Below are positions 1 through 9,578 of a DNA stretch of 64,000 bases, in pieces. Every line of letters starts with the position of its first letter. Position 1 is the first letter of the stretch. Position numbers and translations under genes: made by a program. The stretch is from Ectobius pallidus. Taxonomy: Eukaryota; Arthropoda; Insecta; Blattodea; Ectobiidae. The notes below the pieces were generated by a model. It was given only the letters and a program-made list of their open reading frames with translations. It was not told the DNA's origin and ran no database searches. The stretch is taken from NCBI GenBank assembly GCA_964059195.1, contig CAXKWD010000003.1:199788174-199852173 (forward strand). The letters run 5' to 3'.

Positions 1-260
1 TCCCATGGACACTATAAATGTGTATACCAACTTTCATGAAAATCCGATAAAGCGTATTTGAGTTATGGCGCTCTTAAATAAAAACACTAAATTGGGTTTG
101 ACGCTGGTACCGGTGAACCGATTTGGTGCAATAACAATAGGATTCTTCCCATGGATATTATAAATGCGTATACCAAGTTTCATGAAAACCCGATAAAGCG
201 CATTTGAGTTATGGCGCGTACAAACACATGGATAGACAGACGGACGGACAGACATTTTTC
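1..260 (-). repeat. Dispersed repeat related to the tandem array at 34916-35460
   Basis: Read on the minus strand, this stretch matches the ~150-bp units at 34980-35460: a GTCTGTCCGTC-type run, then 'aactcaaatacgc', 'atgaaacttggtatac', 'ccatgggaagaa' and 'ggttcaccggtaccgg'. Two units are visible and the left one is cut by the window edge. A long open frame across it comes from the repeat unit and is not evidence for a host gene. The element class is not recognised. Confidence 0.7.
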
Positions 261-316
261 GTCCCCCACACACAATCTCATACAGTACCATACTGGCACT
301 TAATAATAATATAATA

Positions 317-1028
317 CGAGGGTTGGTCAATAAGTAAGATCTCGAGCCCAAGCTCACAACGTCGGACGAGAGAGTTGGTGCCACTGCCATGTCCCGTTAT
401 CTCCCCTCTTTCAAATGAGCCACTGCTGCAGCCGCTGAACCTTTTAGTGTCCGAGATAGAGCTGTTTGAAATGCATCTCCCGATTTCCGTCCCCGCCAAG
501 TGCGGCCTCCGCGAACACACCTCGCACAAACCTTATGGAACATCAATTTGTCACTCAAAATGGTCTGCATGGAACCTTTAGAAATGTCAGGAAGCAATAA
601 ACAAAGTTCACGAGTACTCGATCTTGTCGCACCAATTCATCGACTTTTGCCCCCATCTCATCTGTGACGGCTGTTGTTGGTCTCCCACTTCGTTCTTCAA
701 CATGAACATTTGTCCGGCCCTGTTTAAACTCACGAACTCATTTACGCACATTTTTTATGCCCATACATCCCTCTCCATAAACTTCGCAAAGCTGTCTGTG
801 AATCTCAATCGGCGGAACATTTTTTGCAGTAAGAAACCGTATGACTTCGCGTAGGCGGAGATGGAAATCAAACAGCTCTAGCTCGGACACTAAAATGTTC
901 AGCAGCTTCAGCAATGGCTCGTTCGAAAGAGGTGAGATAGCGGGGCAAGGCAGTGGTGCCAAATCTCTCGTCCGACGTTGTGAGCTTGGGCTAGAGTGTT
1001 GGAAACCTTACTTATCGACCAACCCTCG
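317..1028 (-). mobile_element. Fold-back mariner derivative with ~160-bp inverted ends
   Basis: The element is flanked by TA (315-316 and 1029-1030), the target duplication of Tc1/mariner elements. The ends begin CGAGGGTTGGTC and are inverted repeats of about 160 bp (317-475 against 870-1028). Both arms encode the same N-terminal peptide (MxPLPCPxISPLSNEPLL) in opposite directions, so one end is an inverted copy of the other. The middle keeps the transposase DNA-binding region only. The catalytic DDD domain is absent, so the copy is non-autonomous. Confidence 0.88.
500..962 (-). pseudogene. Mariner transposase, N-terminal DNA-binding part only
   Basis: Reading from 962 leftwards, the first helix-turn-helix of mariner transposases is clear (REVIRFLTAKN, PPIEIHRQLCEVYGEG; HTH_48 type). 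A TGA at 738-740 replaces a tryptophan codon, and the frame continues with VREFKQGR and a GRPTTAVTDE segment. After a frameshift near 600 the second helix-turn-helix follows (LPDISKGSMQTILSDKLMFH, then KVCAR). Sequence then passes into the left inverted arm, so no catalytic triad is encoded. Family mariner transposases are about 340-350 residues; roughly the first 120 survive here. It is a fossil. Confidence 0.85.
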
Positions 1029-1030
1029 TA

Positions 1031-1200
1031 ACAATACGCAAGAAAGTACTAACCACCAATTTCCTGAAGCTGGAAACACTATCAAGCCTATCCAGAAACT
1101 GTTGTATTTAGGGGATCACTGCCTCTCAGATAACACATATGATTAATTTAATTTCAAGGCAGTACGAAAAAGGACGACACCGTTCGCTTAATGATATAGA
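1031..1200 (+). promoter_or_regulatory. ZNF-1 leader with likely 3' splice site at 1128-1129
   Basis: The segment is shared with the leaders of ZNF-4 (61280-61421) and a relic at 27510-27745, including 'ccagaaactgttgtat' and 'ggatcactgcctctcag'. Homology to the ZNF-3 leader starts only at ATAAC, immediately after an AG in each case (1128-1129 here, 29687-29688, 61343-61344). That pattern, with the pyrimidine run tgcctctcag, suggests an intron-exon junction with the coding exon starting at 1130. The start context 'gatatagaATGGAGCC' is conserved in the paralogues. The splice site is inferred; no transcript evidence is available. Confidence 0.55.
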
Positions 1201-2247
1201 ATGGAGCCTAAACATCATTATGAGGATTTTAAGATTGAAATTAAAGAAGAGATTTCTGAAATACAACCAAAAACTGAACCTGAGCCTTTTACATTTGACA
1301 CAATATACACACAGTCAATCAAATGTGAAAACACAGGCAACAAGGAAGTTGGAGTTTCTCAAGAAAATAACGATGATTACATAATGCAATCACACTCAAC
1401 TGTTGCATGTAAAAGCACATCCTCTGATAAAAGCAATATACAGCTCACCCCTACTAGAGTCAAGCATCTCTCATGTGATATATGTGCCAAAACATTTTCC
1501 AGGAAAGATATCCTCAAAAGTCATATGGTTATTCACACTGGAGAGAAGCCATTCGCCTGTAATATATGTGCCAAGAAATTTTCACAAAGTGGGCACACTA
1601 AACGACATCTTCTTACTCACACTGGAAAGAAGGCATTCACATGTGATATATGTGCCAAGAAATTTACAGAAAGTGGTAGCCTCAAAAGTCATCTAATTAC
1701 TCACACTGGAGAGAAGGCAGTTGCATGTGATATTTGTGACAAGAAAATTTCTAGAAAAAGAGACCTCAAAAAACATCTGCTTACTCACACTGGAGAGAAG
1801 CCATTCGCATGTGATATATGTGCCAAGAAATTTTCAGAAAGGAAAAGTCTCAAAAATCATAATCTAACTCACACTGGAGAGAAGCCATTCGAATGTGATA
1901 TATGTGCCAAGAAATTTTCACAAAGGGGTAACCTCAAAAAACATCGGCTTACTCACACTGGAGAGAAGCATTTCGCATGTGATATATGTGCCAAGAAATT
2001 TTCAGAAAGGGGTAACCTAAAAAAACATCGGCTTATTCACACTGGAGAGAAGCATTTCGCATGTGATATATGTGCCAAGAAATTTTCAGAAAGGAAAAGC
2101 CTCAAAAAACATCATCTTACTCACACTGGAGAGAAGCCATTCGCATGTGATATATGTGCCAAGAAATTTTCACAAAGGGGTAACCTCAAAAAACATCGGC
2201 TTACTCACACTGGAGAGAAGAATTTCGAATGTGTTTTTGTGCCATGA
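1201..2247 (+). CDS. C2H2 zinc-finger protein ZNF-1, frameshifted at its C-terminus
   Basis: Probable nuclear DNA-binding protein of 348 residues. Residues 1-91 are acidic and low in complexity, with KIEIKEE and SIKCEN; both contain psi-K-x-E matches to the SUMO-acceptor consensus. Nine complete fingers (CX2CX12HX3H) follow, joined by THTGEK-type linkers. Predicted contacts (-1,2,3,6) vary: finger 1 R,D,I,S; finger 4 R,R,D,K; finger 6 Q,G,N,K. Finger 4 has Ile where the core Phe is expected, as in ZNF-2 and ZNF-3. Compared with ZNF-2, one base is missing near 2231-2240, so the frame ends after the first Cys of finger 10. The start is the ATG shared by all four paralogues. The target and role are unknown; the family usually represses or activates transcription. 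Confidence 0.93.
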   Translation: MEPKHHYEDFKIEIKEEISEIQPKTEPEPFTFDTIYTQSIKCENTGNKEVGVSQENNDDYIMQSHSTVACKSTSSDKSNIQLTPTRVKHLSCDICAKTFSRKDILKSHMVIHTGEKPFACNICAKKFSQSGHTKRHLLTHTGKKAFTCDICAKKFTESGSLKSHLITHTGEKAVACDICDKKISRKRDLKKHLLTHTGEKPFACDICAKKFSERKSLKNHNLTHTGEKPFECDICAKKFSQRGNLKKHRLTHTGEKHFACDICAKKFSERGNLKKHRLIHTGEKHFACDICAKKFSERKSLKKHHLTHTGEKPFACDICAKKFSQRGNLKKHRLTHTGEKNFECVFVP

Positions 2248-2402
2248 AATTTTCAGAAAGGGGTGGCCTCAAAAAACATCACCTTACTCACACCGGTGAG
2301 AAGGCATTCTCATGTGATATATGTGCCAAGAAATTTTCCAGAAAAAGAGTCCTCAAAAGACATATTCTTACTCATGAGAGGAACAAATTTTTGCTAATGT
2401 AA
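2231..2402 (+). pseudogene. Out-of-frame last two fingers of ZNF-1
   Basis: Past the frameshift the sequence still encodes the rest of finger 10 and finger 11 (KKFSRKRVLKRHILTHERNK), ending FLLM and TAA at 2400-2402, exactly as ZNF-2 does. The loss is therefore recent, or could be a consensus error: a run of five T lies at the break. If it is real, the protein keeps nine fingers and loses two. Confidence 0.85.
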
Positions 2403-2978
2403 TTTGTGTTCTGAGCCTTGGCCCTGTGTGAGGCTATTCAAATAGTGCAAGGTTGACCTCAGTTTTATTCTATATTTTTAAATGAGAAGCTGAGAAACAT
2501 AGCCTGCAATTACTTTACATACGAATTTTGAAATCGGAAATGTATTAGTTATTTATTTCTTTATTTCTTACTTGTGTGATGCACTGTTATTTCCTGAGAA
2601 CTATTTTGGTCATGAAGCTGCTCTTACCAGCAAACTGCCACCTATGATGGACTCCTACACTAAGAGAAAGAAAGGGTGAATTCATGATGGAATTCTATAA
2701 ACAGTATGTGTCATGGATTCATGCCAACACATGTTCTGCGTCAATGGTTTTTACCATTGAATATGGCATATAATTTAACAGAATTCCTTCAGAATAGCAT
2801 AACCAGCCATGCTCGGCCACTAGCGACCATGCCCCTCCGAGCCGCAGGGAACAAATGAGAAACGATCGGTGCAAGGGTAAAATTTCCCGGCGCCGAAAAG
2901 ATTCAATGTGAGACATAATGATCCTCATGGTAATCAGTATATTGCTCCTAAACTAATACAAATGTTCCTGACCTAACA
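2403..2978 (+). other. 3' flank/UTR shared with ZNF-2
   Basis: This matches 10698-11320 downstream of ZNF-2 almost throughout (for example 'gcctgcaattacttta', 'catgttctgcgtcaatgg', 'gaccatgcccctccgagc'), and parts match the ZNF-4 flank at 62210-62600. The duplication unit thus included the 3' flank. Similarity stops at 'cctaacat', where the fold-back element at 2979 begins. No clear polyadenylation signal was identified. Confidence 0.75.
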
Positions 2979-3532
2979 TTACAATGGAAATAAACATGTA
3001 CCTCATCACAAGAGATGTTGGAAATGTTCTCCTCTTGCATCCACACAATACTGGCACCTTTTTAGGAAATTTTCTTTCACGCGCTTAAGTTCAGCTTCCG
3101 AGATAGAATAAATTTCTCTTGTGATATTGTCTTTAAGTTCTTTTAATGTATGGGAAATTGACCTATTGACCTATACACTTTATTTTTCAACTTTCCCCAT
3201 AAATAATATTTACATGCTGTTAGAAGAACTTAAAGACAATATCACAAGAGAAATTAACTCTATCTCGGAAGCTGAACTTATGCGCCTGAAAGAAAATATC
3301 CTAAGAAGGTGCCAGTGTGGATGCAAGAGGAGAACATTTCCAACAACTCTTGTGATGAGGTACGTGGTTATTTTCATTGTAATTTTAACTGTAAATGTGA
3401 GAACCTGAATCATTACACCGATCGCGGCTTTATTAGCTTAGATATTTCACCCAATCGCTCGGGGAGTTGGAGCTGTGCCTGCCACGACGAGGAAACCTGT
3501 GTCATTGGCCAACTCTTTCAAGGGACTCATTG
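2979..3532. mobile_element. Fold-back DUF4817-type element, left end truncated
   Basis: Left (3000-3140) and right (3225-3365) parts are inverted copies. Both encode the C-terminal end of the same transposase: LLEELKDNI, SISEAELMRLKENIL, then the CX2C-like tail. The right end carries the terminal sequence found at 32056-33147 (ggccaactct...gggactcattg), followed by TA at 3533-3534. The left end lacks the outer terminus. The insertion point is dated by the intact ZNF-2 flank ('cctaacataacc'). It cannot encode an active transposase. Confidence 0.8.
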
Positions 3533-3534
3533 TA

Positions 3535-4224
3535 ATTATGCACTATTTTATAAACCACAAGTCAAAGTTGCTTTGGATCAACTTCATAATTTATTCTATG
3601 TCTAGTAGGGTTAAGTGGGGTAATTGTAAATGATATTTACAGCTTCAAGTTTAAAATTTGTTAGTTTTTCTCAGTTTTTTCCTAACATTTAATTATTTCT
3701 ACAACAAATCTTGTATGCCCCTGATTGTACTGGAGACTTCTAGGATTTAAAATTAACTTTTTGGGCATATAAATAGATGTTTACAATGAACCCATGCTTT
3801 TGTTGTTAATAACCATCCTTTACCTTAGTTACTATAGTTTTGATCTCTTTAAACATTATTAAATACAACTTTCTTCAAATTTTAATGATGTCTGCTCTTT
3901 GCTTCATGAAGTAAACTGTCAGTGTTTTATTAAGTCAAAATTGAAGTTTTAAAAACATATACTTGGTTGTCATTTGTGAAAATAAATAGAGGGAAGAGTA
4001 AAGACTGTAATTATAACAAATATCCAACTGAAATAATCTATTACAAAATTTCCCAGTAGGCATTTACATTTACCAAGAATCTACAATTACCACATCTGAC
4101 CCTGTTGTTTTCTGAATCTTTTTCAAGGAAGTGGTCTTCACAAATGAAGTAATTAGCACAATTCACTTCATTGCCTAGATTGCATATATTTTTCCAGTTG
4201 ATAGGGGTCCCAGATGTCCTGATT
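3535..4224. other. AT-rich gap, no gene recognised
   Basis: No open frame of note, no inverted termini and no recognisable family were found on either strand. Confidence 0.6.
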
Positions 4225-4900
4225 TTACTTTCTCACATATACGTAGTGTAGAGAAAGTATTGTGATCGTGACAAAATTCAAAGTCGAGATAATACTGGGA
4301 AAGCATGTTTCAGGATTGCTAGAAACCGAAAAAAATATTTTTGGAATGACATCTGTCCGTCTGTCTGTGGACAAGCACAGCGGGTAAATGGTTCATTGTG
4401 TTTACTTCATTTTTTGAACTAAGGACTTTTTCGGAATTTTATCGACCGCTCAGAAATTGAGTTTTATAACTGAAATATTAAAGGAACTTTTCATGAAAGT
4501 ATTTTGAAAAATTGGCTCTAGCGATTTTAATGAAAAATTAAAATTGGAAACTCTTATCTATGACTAACAAAATGGCTGTATCCGTTTTTCTGCAAAAATG
4601 ACTTAGGGGGTACTTTACTCGTATCCATTTTCAATTTTTCTAGGCTATTTCCATTACATTGGTCTATACATGGAAACTTAGTACAGACAAGTTGTAGAGA
4701 AAATTGAAAAGAACATTATTTGTTAAATGCATTTCTTTATAAAATTACTAGGTACCAAGATAAAAACGAAATAACATGACTTAAATGCAAATTTCAGAAC
4801 GAACATTTTGATTAAAATATGAATATTCTTTTGTTGCCCATAGTGGCAAGAATACTATAATCTAGATATTGTTGTGGCATATAGTCAGTTCACCACAGTC
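4225..4900. repeat. Probable dispersed repeat with CTGTCCGTCTGTCTG core
   Basis: 'actttctcacatatac...gagaaagtattgtgatcgtgac' followed by a tgtccgtctgtctgtgg run resembles the interspersed repeats that also gave 1-260 and 34916-35460. It has no coding potential. The class is unknown and the borders are approximate. Confidence 0.45.
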
Positions 4901-4904
4901 GTAA

Positions 4905-5130
4905 TGAACGCACCAAAATCAATTAAAGGAAGGTGGTATGGAGTAATAGGGAAGAGGTCGTGGGTTCAAATCAAATTTCATGGCTAAAGAAATTTACCAA
5001 TAAACTCTTGTAATAACTCATTAGTGCAGCATTTACTTCTATTGTTCAGCTATATCTCAATGTATCCTGCATTTTGGCCTTTGCGATTGAGGAAGCCATG
5101 CAATTATAATTATTATTATTATTACAACTA
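4905..5130 (+). repeat. Possible degenerate tRNA-derived SINE
   Basis: A B-box-like 'gggttcaaatc' at about 4970 lies downstream of a purine-rich 'ggtatggagtaatagg', and a (att)n tail lies near 5105-5130. The A box is poor, so the call is weak. Confidence 0.3.
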
Positions 5131-6285
5131 TTATTTCACGGTAAAAGCATTGAACATAAAGTCCGACCCTGATGCTTTCCATTCTAGATACTTGTTAGTT
5201 TCATTACTGATATCATTATTACAACTGTTTTCTGTAAAAAATCTTCTGATTTTAAATTTAAAAAGTGAGAAACTCAATATTTTGCTACTGATCGGTTACT
5301 GGCACTCAATAGAAGAAAGCAGCTAAAAGTTTCCCTTTTTCTATTAACTGTAGCATGCAATGAGTTTTGTGGCATGAATACAGCATCGAGGAGGCAGATG
5401 CTCACGTCCACACGTTAGTGGTATTCGTATATTTTGTTTTCTCACTTCTCTGTGTTCTGGCGAATAAAACCATGGGCTTGAACTCATATGTTTCCATATC
5501 AAGTGTGTTTACGTAGCATAAAATGCCCAAGAAAAAATGTTCTTTCAATGACCGCCAAGTGTCCCGGTGGGACCCCTATTGTAAGGGAAAAATGCTTGAA
5601 TCCCAATGGTTTATATGAGTAAAAATTGTACATCTTGAATGTAGATGTATCTGCTGGAAATGTAGATTACAAGTCATTTATAACTATTGGTGGAATCTAT
5701 GTTAGCCTATTTATTAATATAACTTAGTATAATCAATGTGTTTTGGATCTTCAATTACAGTGTAATATGAAAAAAAAGCTGTGTAAATACTTAATGCTGA
5801 TTTATAATGTAATAAATTTAATATTATTTGTTGGATATATGTGAATATTTTCTCCTTTTTTCCCTTCTCTCCTTTCATTGTATTTAACAAAATATTACAT
5901 GATTTATGTTTAGTACATTTTCTTTTTAGACTGGCTAAAGTCAAATCACTGAAACTTAACTTTTTGTTATTAAGTGCCAGAATGGTATTCTTGATTTTTT
6001 ACCAAATCAGTTGACCAGTACCCCCCCCCTCCCCAAATGAATCCAGACTCTTAGATGTACATCTGCTATTGACGGGGATAACTTATGGTAAGTAAACACA
6101 GTCAGTATTTTGTTAAACACATATTGTGGTAGTAGCGTAATTGAGATTTATAGTTTGGGAATAGTGCTAAAGAATTTTGTACTAAACATATTGTTATAAT
6201 ATTTAAATAGGTACTCCATTAATAAATATTTATGTTTCAGACAGGCTTATAACAATTATAGTACATATCGCTGCCTCAGTTCATA
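5131..6285. other. AT-rich gap, no gene recognised
   Basis: Short open frames only. A c-rich run lies at 6021-6036. Nothing is assignable. Confidence 0.6.
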
Positions 6286-6473
6286 CTAAGACATCTTAAA
6301 ATCTGATGTTTTGAGAAAAGAGCATTTATGTAGTTAGTTTTTATGCTAAATATAGATTTACAAGTCTCTTGCCTTTAATACATTCAAACTGTCCAAATAT
6401 AACTATGGACGGAAGTTGTCATAAATATAAATATATAAATGCTCTCAAAACATCAGATTTCAAGATGTCTTAG
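6286..6473. mobile_element. 188-bp MITE with TA flanks
   Basis: The ends are inverted repeats of about 40 bp: CTAAGACATCTT...CTGATGTTTTGAG against its complement at 6437-6473, with 'gcatttat' at the inner edge of both. TA lies on both sides (6284-6285 and 6474-6475), consistent with a Tc1/mariner-type miniature element. It is non-coding. Confidence 0.75.
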
Positions 6474-6474
6474 T

Positions 6475-7498
6475 ATTTCATATTGTTCGAGTGTGGGACA
6501 GCGATGTTATTAGGATAATGATTCAAATTTCCCTCTCATACCTCTAGTTCCTACCAGGCAACTAGGCGCGCTGCGATCGCTTCGTGTTTCCTAGATTTAA
6601 CCACAGATATAGAGATATACAAACACACCACACAAGACAACACCAACATCTTAAACGAACAATAATTGTAATTATTACAGTTCAAATCACATGCACTCTA
6701 CGACACAGTAATTCAAAAATGTCTTCTTAGCCACAACAGTGGCATCATGGGAGTCAGTTGCTGAAGATGGCCGCTCCACACGGTTGAAAGTGCTCCAACA
6801 AGGTAATTAACATTGCCATACCACAGTAGTGAGTGTCAGTGAAAAAAACCTATAGGCCTATGCTCTAAACGAATCATTAAGTTATTACATCACTACAAAA
6901 TGGACGAAACACAAGAATATAAAATAAAGTAAAAATTAATGTTTTTGCCATTTTCACCCTTAATAAGGGCAGAATATTTATTTTAAGTGTCCCATAACAT
7001 ATTATTTTTCATATTAATGTATTGAAATTTGTAGTGTGTGTTTTTCTGTATAACTGTGTTGTCTTTGGACTATGTAATATTTTTAAATCTATGTATTACT
7101 TGAATGATCTTAATAAGTTCCGCCTAGTATACCACTAATTTGATTAGGCACATGTGAAAGCTGAAGAAGAGAAAAAATAATCAGGAATGCCAGTTCACTT
7201 CTATTGAGAAATTGTTTGTATGTTTATTAGTCAGTATTTTAGCAAGGATTAAGTTATATGATGATTTTGATTTGATATAAAAACTATTACCCAATCCGGG
7301 TTAGTATCAATACTTTAATTATATTTTCATGTTTGGACAAAGAGCTCAAGTTAACAAAAGTTACATATATTCAAATCAGTAAAACTGTGTGTTGTCAATA
7401 TTTAAAAATTTGATTTAACTAAAATGACTAATTAATTATTAAAATATCACTACCTTGCTATATTGTGACATAGGATATGTAGTAGATAGTTCATGTTT
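6475..7498. other. Gap, no gene recognised
   Basis: It contains a short GC-richer piece at 6560-6590 and 'agatggccgctccacacgg' near 6765. No convincing exon, TIR or tRNA box is visible. Confidence 0.5.
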
Positions 7499-8692
7499 GG
7501 GTGATTCTTCAAATACGGGAAAATTTGCGTTCCGGAGTGATATTTCCCTTCAAATTCAACTTTATAAAAAATTGAAATAAAAGTTTTTTCTACTACTTCC
7601 ATACCACAACTACCACTTTGAAATGTCACTAACTTTAAATTATGATACTCCAAAACCAAATTTAATTCAATTAAATGTTATCCACATGCCCTGTCCCATA
7701 CCCCGGTTTTGTATATTCTACTGCATTTTTCCACAAAACAAAATGTTACTTCCTTTTCGACTTTTTTCCTGCCAATGAGTATGATTGTGTGAAAATAAAA
7801 TTGTCATTTCACCTAATGAACATAAAGAATGTCCCAAGGGTTTTTGGTCATCCACATGGCTGAAAAGAATAGAAAAATTTTCTGCAGGAATGAGAAATTT
7901 GTATAACTGGCAACAGTGTTAGGAAGCTAACAGAGCAGCTTGTGGTTGAATTTTGCTTGCTTACAAACAGTTTGGGATTAGCAAAGGAAAGCGTTTTTAT
8001 TCTCCGTCATTAACATGACTTCTAGAAAATAGGCAAAAAGTGAATATTAATTAATTTTGATTATGCACTATGATAAACCTACCAATTCAAAGTACCTGAC
8101 TGAAGTTAAGCCTACAGAGGTTTAGGAATGGCTTGCTGAGACCACTTAAACTCCTTTTTTTTTTGTCATCCACATGCCTAATTTTTGTTTCATCCACATT
8201 CCTCATAAAGGGGTACGTGGATGACTCTCAAGTCATGTAGATGATAAATGTAGGATACTATTGTGTTTGTGGTGTCTGTGACCTGTATTTAAAATCTTAA
8301 AACTGATTAAATGAATTTCTGCTTGATTCCCCCCCCCCCAACCGTAAAAACACAGTCTAGTTAAAATTGCATTGATTCCGGAGTATGCACACAAAATTGC
8401 AAATTTGGTGCAAAATAAACTGAAGTAAACTGAGAAAAATATGAAACCACATAAAAAAAGCATATTGTTGCCAAAGTTAGTCATTAATGTGGCCTTCTGC
8501 CATCCACATGTACACGGATGTCATTCACATGGCTTTAAAAAAATATATATATAAACATTTAAGCTCTGCTGGTGTCTTATTATTATCAAGAAACCCCTGA
8601 AGTATTTTAGCAATTTTTTTGAGATTTTAAATATAAACTAAAAAATTTTGATTTTAGACACTCCAAATTTTCCCGTATTTGAAGAATGACCC
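7499..8692. mobile_element. 1.2-kb non-autonomous DNA element with 29-bp TIRs
   Basis: GGGTGATTCTTCAAATACGG... at 7499-7527 is matched by the inverted GGGTCATTCTTCAAATACGG... at 8664-8692, with one mismatch in the first 20 bases. Inside, the word CATCCACATG (or its complement) recurs around 7850, 8168, 8195, 8213, 8502 and 8520. No transposase is visible and no clear target duplication was found, so the superfamily is unassigned. Confidence 0.7.
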
Positions 8693-8789
8693 ATATACTG
8701 ATTCTTTTGATCAATGGAATGGAAGTTATCTAAAATATAGTCTTAATAAAATAATGTCCTTATTTCATTTATGCCTGTCATTTCACTGT

Positions 8790-9100
8790 GCGTGTTGTAA
8801 TTGAGCAATACTGTAGTTTATTAATAGTATTGATGTTTTTCTCTTGATTTTAAATTTGGAATGTTTTAAATTTTGGTTTTTTTATTTTTTTGGATTTTAA
8901 GATTTTTTTTAATTTTGGATATTTGGATTTTTTTACTTTGGATTATTTTTTAAAATTTGGATCTTTGAAGTTTTTATATTTTTAATTTATTTTTATTTTT
9001 AAATTTCGAATTTTTAGACTTAAAATTTTGGATTTTCGATTTTTTAATTTGAATTTTTTAAATTTTTATTTTTTTTTGAATTTTGGATAAGCCTAATTAT
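8790..9100 (-). repeat. Degenerate T-rich minisatellite (ttttggatttt units)
   Basis: Loose repeats of TTTTGGATTTTT/AATTTTGAAT words. The complement of the same sequence type lies at 28130-28510 and 47400-47990, in each case next to the block containing 'caatcaactcaat(a/g)attagg'. It is therefore part of a mobile or duplicated unit rather than independent low complexity. Confidence 0.7.
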
Positions 9101-9109
9101 TGAGTTGCT

Positions 9110-9540
9110 TGTTTTCTGTGCAGTCCGTTCCGTCACACCAAACTAATTTCGCGACGATTTTGAGCATAACACTAATTTCGTGACAATTTTGTCCGTAACG
9201 CAAGCTCTCGATTTAATCCTACCGCGACTAAAGAAGTTTCACATCTAAAACCTAATTTTTAGCAAGTAATAGGAACCAATACTTGAGAAAAATAGCAAGA
9301 GGACGTGCTTTTTCAATGTGGTTTCAGTGTGTTCACTAGTGGATACAAAATTTCCAATAGAAAATTGTGAAAATAGACTTTATTCTAAGTTCTCGTGATA
9401 GTTTCCCATTGAATTGCGTGTAGTTCAGTGGGTGTCTTCAGGTGAGACAAGATGGCGGCATAGCGCAAGGCTTGGCTTCACCGCCGGGACCCAGATTGCC
9501 GGGCTGTGGATTTAACACAGAGGGTGCACTTCTAATAAGT
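9110..9540 (+). promoter_or_regulatory. Promoter-like first-exon region of ZNF-2
   Basis: GC content rises here. 'caAGATGGCGGCatag' (9450-9465) resembles the YY1-type motif common at TATA-less start sites. 'cttcag|gtgagacaag' just before it fits a 5' splice donor. A similar 'atATGGCGGTc...ggcttcactgccg' precedes ZNF-3 (29438-29475). The whole block is repeated inverted at 27770-28110. Promoter function is inferred. Confidence 0.5.
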
Positions 9541-9578
9541 TTGTGTTCTGTGCGACACCGTTCGCTTAATGATACAGA

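Noticed and set aside
1403..2299. Overlapping frames rich in VIYVPRNF repeats in the ZNF genes (also 9937-10542, 30362-30868, 61696-62244)
   Set aside because: They are the +1-type reading of the finger repeat (cattctcatgtgatatatgtgccaag). The C2H2 frame is the conserved one; these only mirror its periodicity.
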